Source: Frigoribacterium sp. VKM Ac-2836 (GTDB lineage Bacteria > Actinomycetota > Actinomycetes > Actinomycetales > Microbacteriaceae). From it: a DNA stretch of 64,000 nt. Position numbers and translations under genes: made by a program. This document shows, piece after piece, positions 49,859 to 58,864 of the stretch (position 1 is the first letter of the stretch; each line of letters opens with the position of its first letter). The stretch covers positions 372,001-436,000 of the forward strand of contig NZ_JABRPK010000001.1 in the NCBI RefSeq assembly GCF_013248995.1, read 5' to 3'. Under the pieces are notes generated by a model that saw only the letters and a list, made by a program, of their open reading frames with translations, had not been told where the DNA came from and ran no database searches.

Positions 49859-50311
49859 CTACTCCGAGAAGACGTTCATCAGGTGGCGCGGCGCGAAACC
49901 GGCGAACAGGACCGCGGCGACGCCGATGACGATCCAGAACATGAGGCGCTGGTACTTGGTGCCCGGGCCCCAGAAGTCGATCAGGATGATGCGCAGGCCG
50001 TTCAGGGCGTGGAACAGGATCGCCGCGACCAGACCGGTCTCGCCGAGCCCCATGATCGGGTTCTTGTACGTGCCGATCACGGCGTTGTAGGCCTCGGGGC
50101 TGATCCGCACGAGGGCGGTGTCGAGGATGTGCACCAGCAGGAAGAAGTAGATGCTCACGCCGGTGATGCGGTGCAGCACCCATGACCACATGCCCTCACG
50201 GCCCCGGTAGAGGGTGCCGGCGATCTTCCCGGGCGCCTTAGGCGCGCTGATCTTCGGTGCACCCGGTCTGCCTGACGGTGATGCGACCGTTCCCGTCGAC
50301 TGCTCGGCCAT
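49859..50311 (-). CDS. sdhC: Succinate dehydrogenase cytochrome b556 subunit
   Basis: 150 residues. A roughly 30-residue hydrophilic N-terminus precedes the family signature GREGMWSWVLHRITGVSIYFFLLVHILDTAL, where the R-I-T-G and the last His are quinone and haem contacts. Two further membrane helices follow (AAILFHALNGLRIILIDF and FWIVIGVAAVLFAGF). The ATG at 50311 has GAGGAGAAG eight bases upstream; a GTG two codons earlier is too close to that site. First gene of sdhCDAB. Confidence 0.93.
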   Translation of the reverse strand: MAEQSTGTVASPSGRPGAPKISAPKAPGKIAGTLYRGREGMWSWVLHRITGVSIYFFLLVHILDTALVRISPEAYNAVIGTYKNPIMGLGETGLVAAILFHALNGLRIILIDFWGPGTKYQRLMFWIVIGVAAVLFAGFAPRHLMNVFSE

Positions 50312-50388
50312 GAGCACTTCTCCTCGCGGATGGGGCGGACGACGCTCTCGCTCGGTCGGTACGAGGGACAGCCGTGTCCGCTGGTGAT

Positions 50389-50411
50389 GTTCTCAGAACC
50401 CCTCCATCCTA
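50389..50411 (-). promoter_or_regulatory. sdhCDAB promoter with a palindrome at the predicted start site
   Basis: On the minus strand TAGGAT (50406-50411) is a good -10. The predicted start falls near 50399, the edge of the palindrome GTTCT-C-AGAAC (50389-50399). An operator at this place could block or gate transcription. The leader would be about 88 nt. Confidence 0.45.
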
Positions 50412-50496
50412 TGTTCCCGCCGAGAGGGGCCGCCGCCCCACCCCGCCGAACTCGTTCGACGTCGAGACAAGACGGACCGGTCCGGTCGCGCCGGGG

Positions 50497-51639
50497 TCAG
50501 CGCACGGAGGCGCGCTCGGCCCGGTCGCGCACGCTCGCCATCGCGCGTCGGTAGTGCTCGACGAGTTCGTCGCCGAGGGTCTCCCACGTCCGAGAGACGA
50601 CCACGCGCCTCCCGGCCTCGCCGAACCGGGCACGCAACTCGTCCGAGTCGACCAGGGTGCGCACGCTCCGGCGGAGCGAGTGGTCGTGGCGGGGGTCGAA
50701 GAGGAACCCGTCGACCCCGTGCCGCACCAGGTCGAGGGGGCCACCGGCGGCCGGCGCGACGACCGGCAGTCCGCTCGCGTGGGCCTCCTGCACGGTCTGG
50801 CCGAAGGTCTCGGTCGAGCCCGTGTGCACGAAGACGTCGAGGGCCGCGTAGGCGTCGGCGAGGTGCTCGCCGTGGAGGGGCCCGGTGAAGACCGGGTCGA
50901 GGTGGCGCAGTCGCCGGCGCAGGGCGGGCAGGGACGGGCCCCCGCCGACGACCACGAGGCGTGTCTGCCGCAGCGGTCGCAGGGCCGCGAGCCGTTCGAC
51001 CTGCTTCTCGGGAGCCAAGCGGCCCACGTATCCGACCAGCACGTGGTCGGGGGAGCCCCAGGACTCGCGCAGGGCACGCACCGCGTCGCCCGACTTGCGG
51101 TTCGGGTGGAACAGGGCCGAGTCGACCCCTCGCCCCCAGGTCGCGAGTCGCCGGACGCCGGCCGTCTCGAGGTCCCTCGAGGAGGCGCGCGAAGGGACCA
51201 GCGTCGTCGTGGCCTGGTCGTGGATGCGACGCACGAGTCGCCAGGCCACGGCCGAGCCGAGGCCGAGTCCGTTCGTCCCCGCGTATCGGGCGACGTCCGT
51301 CTGGAACACGGCGACCGAGGGAACCCCCAGGCGTGCCGCGGCGGCGATCGCCTGGGCGCCGAGCAGGAACGGCGAGGCGACGTGCACCACGTCGGGACGG
51401 AACGCGGCGATGGCCGCGGCGACCTGGGGGTTCGGCAGACCGACCGGAAACTGGCGGTAGGCCACCGACGGCACCCGGTGGACGGGGAAACCGGCGTAGC
51501 TCGTCGTGCCCCGGCCGGCCGGGGCGATCACGAGGGCCTCGTGCCCCCGTCGGGCCAGATGGTCGAGCACGCGCAGCACGCTCGTCGTGACCCCGTTCAC
51601 GGTGGGAAGGAAGCTCTCGGTCACGATCACGACTCGCAT
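50497..51639 (-). CDS. GT4-family glycosyltransferase (MgtA/PimB-like mannosyltransferase)
   Basis: 380 residues, GT-B fold. The N-terminal domain opens VVIVTESFLPTVNGVTTSVLRVLDHL, characteristic of the MgtA/PimB mannosyltransferases of actinobacterial lipoglycan synthesis. The donor domain has VGYVGRLAPEKQVERL and the E-x7-E motif in STETFGQTVQEAHASGLPVVA. GAGGAGG precedes the ATG. It is divergent from mannose-1-phosphate guanylyltransferase, with 96 bp between the starts; that enzyme makes GDP-mannose, the likely donor. The acceptor is not known. Confidence 0.85.
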   Translation of the reverse strand: MRVVIVTESFLPTVNGVTTSVLRVLDHLARRGHEALVIAPAGRGTTSYAGFPVHRVPSVAYRQFPVGLPNPQVAAAIAAFRPDVVHVASPFLLGAQAIAAAARLGVPSVAVFQTDVARYAGTNGLGLGSAVAWRLVRRIHDQATTTLVPSRASSRDLETAGVRRLATWGRGVDSALFHPNRKSGDAVRALRESWGSPDHVLVGYVGRLAPEKQVERLAALRPLRQTRLVVVGGGPSLPALRRRLRHLDPVFTGPLHGEHLADAYAALDVFVHTGSTETFGQTVQEAHASGLPVVAPAAGGPLDLVRHGVDGFLFDPRHDHSLRRSVRTLVDSDELRARFGEAGRRVVVSRTWETLGDELVEHYRRAMASVRDRAERASVR

Positions 51640-51723
51640 CGGTCCTCCTCGGACTGCTCGTGCTGCGAGCCTCACCGGCGACGGTGGCGAGAGGGGATCG
51701 GAGGCATGGAGGAAGGGCGTCGA

Positions 51724-51729
51724 TAAGGT
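51724..51729 (+). promoter_or_regulatory. -10 element of manC, leaderless
   Basis: TAAGGT ends 6 nt before the ATG at 51736, identical in sequence and spacing to the element before the response regulator at 8524. Confidence 0.6.
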
Positions 51730-51735
51730 GAACGC

Positions 51736-52854
51736 ATGACGATCCAGGAAAGCCTCGACCGCTTCTACAGCATCATCCCGGCGGGCGGCATCGGGTCCCG
51801 TCTCTGGCCCCTCAGTCGCGCCGACGCGCCGAAGTTCTTGCACGACCTCACTGGCAGCGGGTCGACGTTGTTGCGGGGCACGTGGGATCGCCTGGCCCCG
51901 CTCAACGGTGACCAGCGCATCATGGTCGTCACCGGGCGGGCTCACCGCGCAGCGGTCGAGTCGCAACTCCCCGGCCTCGCCGACCACAACGTGGTCCTCG
52001 AGAGCGAGCCGAAGGACAGCACGGCGGCCATCGGTCTGGCCGCCGCCGTGCTGCGCCGGCGCGAACCCGACGTGATCATCGGCTCCTTCGCCGCCGACCA
52101 CGTCATCGCCGACACCCGGGGCTTCGGTCGCGCGGTCCGCGAGGCCATCGTCGCCGCCGACGAGGGCTACATCGCCACCATCGGCATCACGCCCACCGAG
52201 CCGGCGATCGGCTTCGGCTACATCCACGTGGGGGCGCCGCTCGACATCGAGGGGGCTCCGAGCGCCCGTACGGTCGAGGCCTTCGTCGAGAAGCCCGACC
52301 TCGAGACGGCCGAACGCTACGTCTCCGGCGGCGACTACCTCTGGAACGGCGGCATGTTCATCTCGCGTGCCGATCGGCTGCTCGAGCAGCTGGGTGAGAC
52401 GCGCCCCGAGCTGCTCGAGGGCATCGAAGAGCTCGCCGCGGCGTGGGACACCCCGAGGCGCGGCGCCGTCGTCGACAAGGTCTGGCCGGGTCTCGAGAAG
52501 ATCGCCATCGACTACACCGTCGCCGAGCCCGCGGCGGCGGCGGGCCGTCTGGCCGTCGTTCCCGGCGACTTCGACTGGGACGACGTCGGCGACTTCGCGT
52601 CGATCGCCAAACTGCACTCCGGTGGCCGCAAGAGCGATCTGGCGATCCTCGGCGAGAACGCCCGCGTGCTGGCCGACAGTTCGAGCGGCATCGTCGTCGG
52701 CAACAGCGGCCGGCTGATCTCGCTGATCGGCGTCAGCGACATCATCGTGGTCGACACCCCCGACGCCCTTCTCGTCACGACCACGGCCAACGCGCAGCGC
52801 GTCAAGAGCGTCGTCGACGCCCTCAAGCTCAGCGGTCGCAGCGACGTCCTCTGA
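51736..52854 (+). CDS. manC: Mannose-1-phosphate guanylyltransferase
   Basis: 372 residues. It makes GDP-mannose from mannose-1-phosphate and GTP. The nucleotidyltransferase signature IIPAGGIGSRLWPLSRADAPKF is at residues 13-34, with SFAADHVIAD, TIGITPTEPAIGFGYIHVG, VEAFVEKPDLETA and LWNGGMFISRAD following, then a C-terminal beta-helix-like region. No isomerase domain is fused. The start is fixed by the -10 hexamer. It precedes the BMP-type nucleoside operon, from which it is separated by 167 bp containing a TAACCT -10 (52962-52967). Confidence 0.93.
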   Translation: MTIQESLDRFYSIIPAGGIGSRLWPLSRADAPKFLHDLTGSGSTLLRGTWDRLAPLNGDQRIMVVTGRAHRAAVESQLPGLADHNVVLESEPKDSTAAIGLAAAVLRRREPDVIIGSFAADHVIADTRGFGRAVREAIVAADEGYIATIGITPTEPAIGFGYIHVGAPLDIEGAPSARTVEAFVEKPDLETAERYVSGGDYLWNGGMFISRADRLLEQLGETRPELLEGIEELAAAWDTPRRGAVVDKVWPGLEKIAIDYTVAEPAAAAGRLAVVPGDFDWDDVGDFASIAKLHSGGRKSDLAILGENARVLADSSSGIVVGNSGRLISLIGVSDIIVVDTPDALLVTTTANAQRVKSVVDALKLSGRSDVL

Positions 52855-53021
52855 CCCGCTCGGGGGCCGCGAAGGTTTCACGTTCGTTACGTCGTGGTCG
52901 CGACTGTGTAACGCCTCGGCATCACTACCACCCGACGGTCGGCGGCGCTCGTCACAGTAGGTAACCTGGCAGCCATACCCACCCGGCGCGCCTCGTGCCG
53001 GGCTGCACCCTGGAGGACAAC

Positions 53022-54107
53022 TTGACTACAACTGCGCGCAAGGCCGTGCTCAGCGGCCTCGCCCTGGCGAGCACCGCCGTCATCCTGGCCGGCTGTGCCT
53101 CGGCCCCCGACAGCGGCTCTGGCTCGACCAGCGGCGCCTCGAGCGACTTCGTCCCTTGCATGGTCTCCGATGCCGGTGGATTCGACGACAAGTCGTTCAA
53201 CCAGCTCGGCTACGAAGGCCTCAACGAAGCCGCCGAGGCCATCGGCGCGACACCCAAGACGGTCGAGTCGGCCGACGAGACGGTCTACGACGCCAACCTG
53301 TCGAACCTCGCCGACCAGGGCTGCAACCTGATCGTCACGGTCGGCTTCGCCCTCGCCGACGCGACCAAGTCGGCGGCCGAGGCGAACTCGGGCATCAACT
53401 ACGCCACCATCGACGACGCGTCGATCACGGCCGACAACGTCCAGCCGATCACCTTCAACACCTCCGAGGCGGCCTTCCTGGCGGGTTACGCGGCAGCCAG
53501 CTACTCGAAGACCGGCGTCGTCGGCACCTTCGGCGGCATGCAGTTCCCGACCGTCACGATCTTCATGGACGGCTTCGTCGACGGCGTGAAGTACTTCAAC
53601 GAGCAGAAGAGCGAAGACGTGAAGGTCGTCGGCTGGGACGTCGACTCGCAGACCGGCAGCTTCACGGGCGGCTTCGAGGCCGGCACCACGGCCAAGCAGA
53701 ACGCCCAGACCCTGATCGACCAGGACGCCGACGTCATCCTGCCGGTCGGTGGGCCCATCTACCAGAGCGCCGCCGAGGCCATCCGCGACTCCGGCAAGGA
53801 CGTCGTCCTGGTCGGTGCCGACAGCGACACCTACGAGACCGACAGCGCCAACAGCGACCTGTTCCTCACCTCGGTGCTCAAGGGCATCAAGCAGGCGACC
53901 GACGCGGTCGTGACCCAGGCCAGCGAGGACAAGTTCTCGAGCACTCCCTACGTGGGCACGCTCGAGAACGACGGCGTCGGCATCGCCCCGTTCCACGACT
54001 ACGCCGACAAGGTCGACTCCGGTCTGCAGGACGAGCTCGACACGATCAAGGCCGGCATCATCGACGGCTCGATCGAGGTCGAGTCGCCGTCGGCGCTCAC
54101 CAGCTGA
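53022..54107 (+). CDS. BMP-family nucleoside-binding lipoprotein
   Basis: 361 residues. The signal peptide ends in the lipobox VILAGC with the acylated cysteine at C25. The mature protein has the BMP signature CMVSDAGGFDDKSFNQLGYEGL, then SNLADQGCNLIVTVGFALAD, VVGTFGGMQFPTVTIFMDGF and DVILPVGGPIYQSA. It would capture nucleosides for the ABC importer encoded next. The TTG at 53022 is preferred because GGAGG (53013-53017) lies 4 nt upstream and gives a normal signal peptide; the GTG at 52995 would add nine residues and has no such site. Confidence 0.9.
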   Translation: MTTTARKAVLSGLALASTAVILAGCASAPDSGSGSTSGASSDFVPCMVSDAGGFDDKSFNQLGYEGLNEAAEAIGATPKTVESADETVYDANLSNLADQGCNLIVTVGFALADATKSAAEANSGINYATIDDASITADNVQPITFNTSEAAFLAGYAAASYSKTGVVGTFGGMQFPTVTIFMDGFVDGVKYFNEQKSEDVKVVGWDVDSQTGSFTGGFEAGTTAKQNAQTLIDQDADVILPVGGPIYQSAAEAIRDSGKDVVLVGADSDTYETDSANSDLFLTSVLKGIKQATDAVVTQASEDKFSSTPYVGTLENDGVGIAPFHDYADKVDSGLQDELDTIKAGIIDGSIEVESPSALTS

Positions 54108-54146
54108 CGAAAGCACCTCCCGTCATCGATTAGCATCGACTGACCC

Positions 54147-54185
54147 AGGGCCGGGAGCGACGGTCACCCCGTCGCTCCCGGCCCT
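54147..54185 (+). terminator. Hairpin between the binding-protein gene and its transporter genes
   Basis: AGGGCCGGGAGCGACG (54147-54162) pairs perfectly with CGTCGCTCCCGGCCCT (54170-54185). Partial termination here would make more binding protein than membrane components, a common arrangement. A separate TAGACC (54241-54246) may also start transcription of the ATPase gene. Confidence 0.8.
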
Positions 54186-54264
54186 CTCAACGCCCGTGGG
54201 CGGACCGCCGACCCGGTGCCGTCCGACCACACCCGAATGCCTAGACCCGAGGTAGCCACCTGAG

Positions 54265-55785
54265 ATGAAGCTCGAACTGCGGGGCATCACCAAGCGATTC
54301 GGCGCATTGACCGCCAACGACCACATCAGCCTGACCGTCGAGCCCGGCGAGATCCACTGCCTGCTCGGCGAGAACGGCGCCGGCAAGTCCACGCTGATGA
54401 ACGTCCTCTACGGCCTGTACCAGGCCGACGAGGGCGAGATCCTGCTGGACGACGCCGTCCAGCACTTCTCGGGCCCGGGTGACGCCATGGGCGCCGGCAT
54501 CGGGATGGTCCACCAGCACTTCATGCTCGTCCCGGTCTTCACCGTCGCCGAGAACGTCATGCTCGGCCACGAAGAGACCAAGTCGGGCGGCCGACTCGAT
54601 CTCGCCGCGGCCCGCGCGAAGGTGCGCGAGATCAGCAGCCGCTTCGGGTTCGACATCGATCCCGACGCCCTGGTCGAAGAGCTGCCCGTCGGCGTCCAGC
54701 AGCGGGTCGAGATCATCAAGGCCCTGTCCCGTGACGCCAAGGTCCTCGTGTTCGACGAGCCCACCGCCGTGCTGACGCCGCAAGAGACCGACGAGCTCAT
54801 GGTGATCATGCGTCAGCTGCGCGACGCCGGCACCGCCATCGTCTTCATCACCCACAAGCTGCGCGAGGTGCGCGAGGTCGCCACCCGCATCACCGTCATC
54901 CGCCTGGGCAAGGTCGTCGGCGAGGCCGAGCCGAGCGCCTCGAACGCCGAGCTCGCCTCTCTCATGGTCGGGCGTGCCGTCGAGCTCACCGTCCAGAAAT
55001 CCCCGGCCGAGGCCGGAGAGGCCGCCCTCGTGGTGGAGAACCTCAGGGTCGTCGACCCGATCGGCCAGGTCGTCGTGGACGACGTCTCGTTCGAGGTCCG
55101 CCGAGGCGAGATCCTGGCCATCGCGGGCGTCCAGGGCAACGGTCAGACCGAGCTGACCGAGGCGATCCTCGGCCTGCAGCCACGTGTCGAGGGCCGGGTC
55201 TCGCTCGACGGGCGCGACATCACGGGTCGCAGCGTGCGCCAGGTGCTCGACGCCGGTGTCGGCTTCGTCCCCGAGGACCGCAACCAGGACGGCCTCGTCG
55301 GCGAGTTCACCGTCGCCGAGAACCTCATGCTCGACCGCTCGCAGTCGGGCCCTTTCGTGAAGCGCGGCTCCCTGAAGCTCGCCGAGCTCGCGGCGTTCGC
55401 CGTGGCCAAGGTGAAGGAGTTCGACATCCGCACGCAGGGCATCGCCACGCCCGCCGGTCGTCTCTCGGGCGGCAACCAGCAGAAGGTCGTGCTGGCTCGC
55501 GAGCTCAGCCGCGACCTGCGGCTCTTCGTGGCAGCTCAGCCCACCCGGGGCATCGACGTCGGCTCGATCGAGTTCGTGCACAAGCGCATCGTGGAGACCC
55601 GCGATCAGGGCGTACCCGTCATCGTCGTGTCGACCGAACTCGACGAGGTCGCCGCCCTGGCCGACCGCATCGCCGTGATGTACCGCGGCACCATCGTCGG
55701 CATCGTGCCGGCGGACACCCCTCGCGACGTGCTGGGGCTCATGATGGCCGGCGAGATGCCGCAGGGAACGGAGCAGGCAGCGTGA
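54265..55785 (+). CDS. ABC importer ATPase with two nucleotide-binding domains (nucleoside)
   Basis: 506 residues with two ABC domains in tandem. The first has a full Walker A GENGAGKST (34-42), signature LPVGVQQRVEIIKAL and Walker B VLVFDEPTAVL. The second has a degenerate Walker A (GVQGNGQTEL), LSGGNQQKVVLAREL and a Q in place of the Walker B glutamate region (LFVAAQPTRGID), as in the sugar/nucleoside subclass. It powers the permease pair that follows. GTGA overlap with the next gene. Confidence 0.93.
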   Translation: MKLELRGITKRFGALTANDHISLTVEPGEIHCLLGENGAGKSTLMNVLYGLYQADEGEILLDDAVQHFSGPGDAMGAGIGMVHQHFMLVPVFTVAENVMLGHEETKSGGRLDLAAARAKVREISSRFGFDIDPDALVEELPVGVQQRVEIIKALSRDAKVLVFDEPTAVLTPQETDELMVIMRQLRDAGTAIVFITHKLREVREVATRITVIRLGKVVGEAEPSASNAELASLMVGRAVELTVQKSPAEAGEAALVVENLRVVDPIGQVVVDDVSFEVRRGEILAIAGVQGNGQTELTEAILGLQPRVEGRVSLDGRDITGRSVRQVLDAGVGFVPEDRNQDGLVGEFTVAENLMLDRSQSGPFVKRGSLKLAELAAFAVAKVKEFDIRTQGIATPAGRLSGGNQQKVVLARELSRDLRLFVAAQPTRGIDVGSIEFVHKRIVETRDQGVPVIVVSTELDEVAALADRIAVMYRGTIVGIVPADTPRDVLGLMMAGEMPQGTEQAA

Positions 55786-57059
55786 GCGACGCCACCACCA
55801 CCACCACGCAGGGCCCGGGCACACCACCCGCGCCGTCGTCACCGGAGACCGCCGAGGGACGCGGCTCGCGCCTCCTGAGAGAGATCACGACCGGCAACGC
55901 AGCCATCTCGGTGCTCGCCGTCGTGCTGGCCCTCGTGGTCTCGGGTCTTCTGATCGGGTTCACCGACACCTCGGTGCAGGGCACCCTCGGTTACTTCTTC
56001 TCGCGTCCGGCCGACTTCTTCCAGGCGTTCTGGGCCGCGGTCGGCGGGTCGTACTCGTCGCTCTTCCAGGGGGCGATCTACAACTTCCGGGTCGACGGCT
56101 TCGCAGCGGGCATCCGTCCTCTGACCGAGACGCTGAACTACGCCGTGCCGCTCATCGCGGCAGGCCTCGGCGTGGCGGTGGCGTTCCGCGTGGGCCTGTT
56201 CAACATCGGTGCCCGCGGGCAGATGCTGATGGCCTCGGCCGCGGCCGGCTGGGTCGGGTTCTCCTTCCACCTTCCGCTCGCCGTGCACCTGCCCCTGGCC
56301 CTCGCCGCCGGAATCGCCGCCGGAGCGCTCTGGGGCGGCATCGTGGGTCTGCTCAAGGCCCGCACCGGCGCCCACGAGGTGATCCTCACGATCATGCTCA
56401 ACTACATCGCCTTCTACCTGCTCGCCTTCATGCTGCGCACACAGGGGCTGCTCCAGGCCCCGGGCAGTGCGAACCCGAAATCGCCCGCGACGCTCGACAC
56501 GGCGATCCTGCCCGACCTCTTCGGTGCCCGGTACAACCTCAACTGGGGCTTCGTGCTGGTCATCGTCATCACGGCGGTGGTCTGGTGGCTGATCAACCGG
56601 TCGACGCTCGGCTTCCGGTTCCGGGCCGTCGGCGAGAACCCGCACGCGGCCCGCACGGCCGGCATGAACGTCAAGAACATCTACCTCTACGCGATGCTCA
56701 TCTCGGGTGCCCTCGCGGGCGTGGCCGGGTCGACCCAGGTGCTCGGCACGCTGACCAGCGGCTTCACCTCGGGTATCGACGCGGGTATCGGCTTCGACGC
56801 GATCACGGTCGCGCTGCTCGGTCGCTCGCGGCCGTGGGGCGTCTTCGGCGCCGGTGTCCTGTTCGGGGCACTCAAGGCGGGCGGGTACTCGATGCAGGCC
56901 GCCAACGGTGTGCCGATCGACATCGTGCTCGTCGTGCAGTCCCTCATCGTGCTGTTCGTGGCCGCGCCCCCGCTGGTCCGAGCGATCTTCCGTCTGCCGG
57001 CCCCGGGCCTCCGCCCGGTGCGCAAGGCCCCGATCAAGGAGGCGGTGGTCACCAAGTGA
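55782..57059 (+). CDS. ABC nucleoside importer permease 1
   Basis: 425 residues. A Thr/Pro-rich N-terminus is followed by about nine or ten membrane helices. The BPD_transp_2-type core reads LTETLNYAVPLIAAGLGVAVAFRVGLFNIGARGQML, with GAHEVILTIMLNYIAFYLLAF and GFDAITVALLGRSRPWGVF later, as in YufP-like permeases. GTG start overlaps the ATPase stop, and the stop overlaps permease 2. The subfamily partner of a BMP lipoprotein. Confidence 0.9.
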   Translation: MSDATTTTTQGPGTPPAPSSPETAEGRGSRLLREITTGNAAISVLAVVLALVVSGLLIGFTDTSVQGTLGYFFSRPADFFQAFWAAVGGSYSSLFQGAIYNFRVDGFAAGIRPLTETLNYAVPLIAAGLGVAVAFRVGLFNIGARGQMLMASAAAGWVGFSFHLPLAVHLPLALAAGIAAGALWGGIVGLLKARTGAHEVILTIMLNYIAFYLLAFMLRTQGLLQAPGSANPKSPATLDTAILPDLFGARYNLNWGFVLVIVITAVVWWLINRSTLGFRFRAVGENPHAARTAGMNVKNIYLYAMLISGALAGVAGSTQVLGTLTSGFTSGIDAGIGFDAITVALLGRSRPWGVFGAGVLFGALKAGGYSMQAANGVPIDIVLVVQSLIVLFVAAPPLVRAIFRLPAPGLRPVRKAPIKEAVVTK

Positions 57060-58345
57060 GCACGCTCACCCCCGACACCGCGGCGCCCGCCGCCCCGTCG
57101 CCCGACCTGGGCCGGGCCACGACCCGCAGTCTCAAGGCCCCCGTGGCCTTCGCGATCTTCACCGTCGTCGCCGCCGTGTTGTTCCTCGGCCTGGCACGTG
57201 ACGGCGAGAGCACGTTCCGACTGTCGACCGCGACGGACTTCTTCGCCCTGCCCGACGCCGTCCTGCCGGCGGCAGGCACCGGCATCGTGCTCACGGTGCT
57301 GTTGGCCGTCATCACCGTGGTCGCGGTGCTCCGCGCCGTGCGCTTCCAGAAGGTGCCGATCTGGTTGGTCGCCGTGTTCGGCGTCCTGTTCCTGCTCGGC
57401 TTCCTCACCTGGGCGAGCGCCGGTGAGACCATCCCGGTGCCCGGTCTGCTGCTCGGTGCCCTCGCGCTCAGCACCCCCCTCATCTTCGGCGCCCTCGGTG
57501 GCGTCATCAGCGAGCGGGTCGGCGTGGTCAACGTCGCGATCGAGGGGCAGCTGCTCGCCGGTGCCTTCGTCTCCGCCATGGTCGCCTCGGCGACCGGATC
57601 GGCCTACGTCGGCCTCGTCGGCGCGATGATCGCGGGGGTCCTCGTGTCGATGGTGCTCGCGGTCTTCAGCATCCGGTACATCGTCGACCAGGTCATCGTC
57701 GGAGTCGTGCTCAACGTGCTCGTCACGGGCCTCACCAGCTTCCTGTACTCGCAGGTGCTGTCGAAGTCCGAGTCGCTCAACCGCGGCGTGCGCTTCCCGC
57801 AGCTCGACGTCCCGGTGCTCAGCCAGATACCGATCGTCGGGCCCGTCTTCTTCCGCCAGACGATCATCGTCTACCTGATGTACATCGCGATCGCGGTCGT
57901 CTTCTACGCGCTGTTCCGTACCCGATGGGGGCTGCGCCTCCGTTCGGTGGGCGAGCACCCGCAGGCCGCCGACACCGTGGGTATCAAGGTCAACGCCACG
58001 CGCTTCTGGAACGTCTCCCTCGCGGGTGCCATCGCGGGTCTCGGTGGGGCCTACTTCACGCTCGGCTCCCTCGGCAACTTCCAGAAAGAGATGACGGCGG
58101 GCGCGGGCTTTATCGCCCTGGCCGCGGTCATCTTCGGACGTTGGGACCCAATCCGCGCCACGCTCGCCGCGCTGCTGTTCGGCTTCGCGAGCAACCTGCA
58201 GAACGTGCTCGGGGCCATCGGTTCGCCGGTGCCCAGCGAGTTCATGCTCATGCTGCCGTACGTCGTGACGATCTTCGCGGTCGCCGGCCTGGTCGGGCAG
58301 TCCCGGGGTCCTGCGGCCTCGGGCAAGCCCTACATCAAGTCGTGA
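57056..58345 (+). CDS. ABC nucleoside importer permease 2
   Basis: 429 residues. Homologous to the second permease (YufQ-like) of BMP transporters: ALSTPLIFGALGGVISERVGVVNVAIEGQLLAGAF in the core, RYIVDQVIVGVVLNVLVTGL, then LRLRSVGEHPQAADTVGI and GFIALAAVIFGRWDPI. The N-terminal 150 residues carry three or four extra hydrophobic helices. GTG at 57056 in the GTGA overlap. Its stop overlaps the cytidine deaminase start, linking uptake to catabolism. Confidence 0.9.
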   Translation: MSTLTPDTAAPAAPSPDLGRATTRSLKAPVAFAIFTVVAAVLFLGLARDGESTFRLSTATDFFALPDAVLPAAGTGIVLTVLLAVITVVAVLRAVRFQKVPIWLVAVFGVLFLLGFLTWASAGETIPVPGLLLGALALSTPLIFGALGGVISERVGVVNVAIEGQLLAGAFVSAMVASATGSAYVGLVGAMIAGVLVSMVLAVFSIRYIVDQVIVGVVLNVLVTGLTSFLYSQVLSKSESLNRGVRFPQLDVPVLSQIPIVGPVFFRQTIIVYLMYIAIAVVFYALFRTRWGLRLRSVGEHPQAADTVGIKVNATRFWNVSLAGAIAGLGGAYFTLGSLGNFQKEMTAGAGFIALAAVIFGRWDPIRATLAALLFGFASNLQNVLGAIGSPVPSEFMLMLPYVVTIFAVAGLVGQSRGPAASGKPYIKS

Positions 58346-58779
58346 CGGCCCGCAGCAGCGAGTCGGTCGTCGCCGAGACCGACTGGGACGCCCTGCGTGC
58401 GGCCGCCCGCGACGCCATGCGCAAGGCCTATGTCCCGTACTCGCGGTTCCCGGTCGGGGCGGCCGCCCTCACCGACGACGGGCGGATCGTCTCGGGGTGC
58501 AACGTCGAGAACGCTTCGTACGGCATCACCCTCTGCGCCGAGTGTTCACTCGTGTCCGACCTCGTCATGACGGGCGGCGGCCGACTGGTCGCCTTCGCCT
58601 GCGTGGACGGCAACGGCGGGGTGCTGATGCCCTGCGGTCGCTGTCGGCAGTTGCTCTACGAACACTCCGACGAGGCCATGGTGCTCGACACCGTCTCGGG
58701 CTTCAAGACCATCGACGAGGTGATCCCCGATGCGTTCGGGCCGCGCCAACTCGAGCAGTACCGGGCCTCGCAGAACTGA
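58342..58779 (+). CDS. cdd: Cytidine deaminase
   Basis: 145 residues. It deaminates (deoxy)cytidine to (deoxy)uridine. The N-terminal YVPYSRFPVGAAAL and SGCNVENASYG contact the substrate; C65-A-E67 is the catalytic zinc motif and PCGRCRQLLYE supplies the other two cysteines, as in the tetrameric class. GTG start overlaps the permease stop by 4 bp. A single CGCGCCTCC motif (58782-58790) follows the stop. Confidence 0.95.
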   Translation: MTARSSESVVAETDWDALRAAARDAMRKAYVPYSRFPVGAAALTDDGRIVSGCNVENASYGITLCAECSLVSDLVMTGGGRLVAFACVDGNGGVLMPCGRCRQLLYEHSDEAMVLDTVSGFKTIDEVIPDAFGPRQLEQYRASQN

Positions 58780-58864
58780 CCCGCGCCTCCTCGTCCGTCC
58801 CGGTCGCGACGTCCGCGTCGCGCATCGTCGCACCACCCATCGCACCACCGCTAGGAGCCTCACC

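Noticed and set aside
54241-55842. Minus-strand frame of over 500 codons opposite the nucleoside ABC ATPase
   Set aside because: Shadow of a gene with complete ABC signatures; composition Asp/Leu/Gly-rich without domains.
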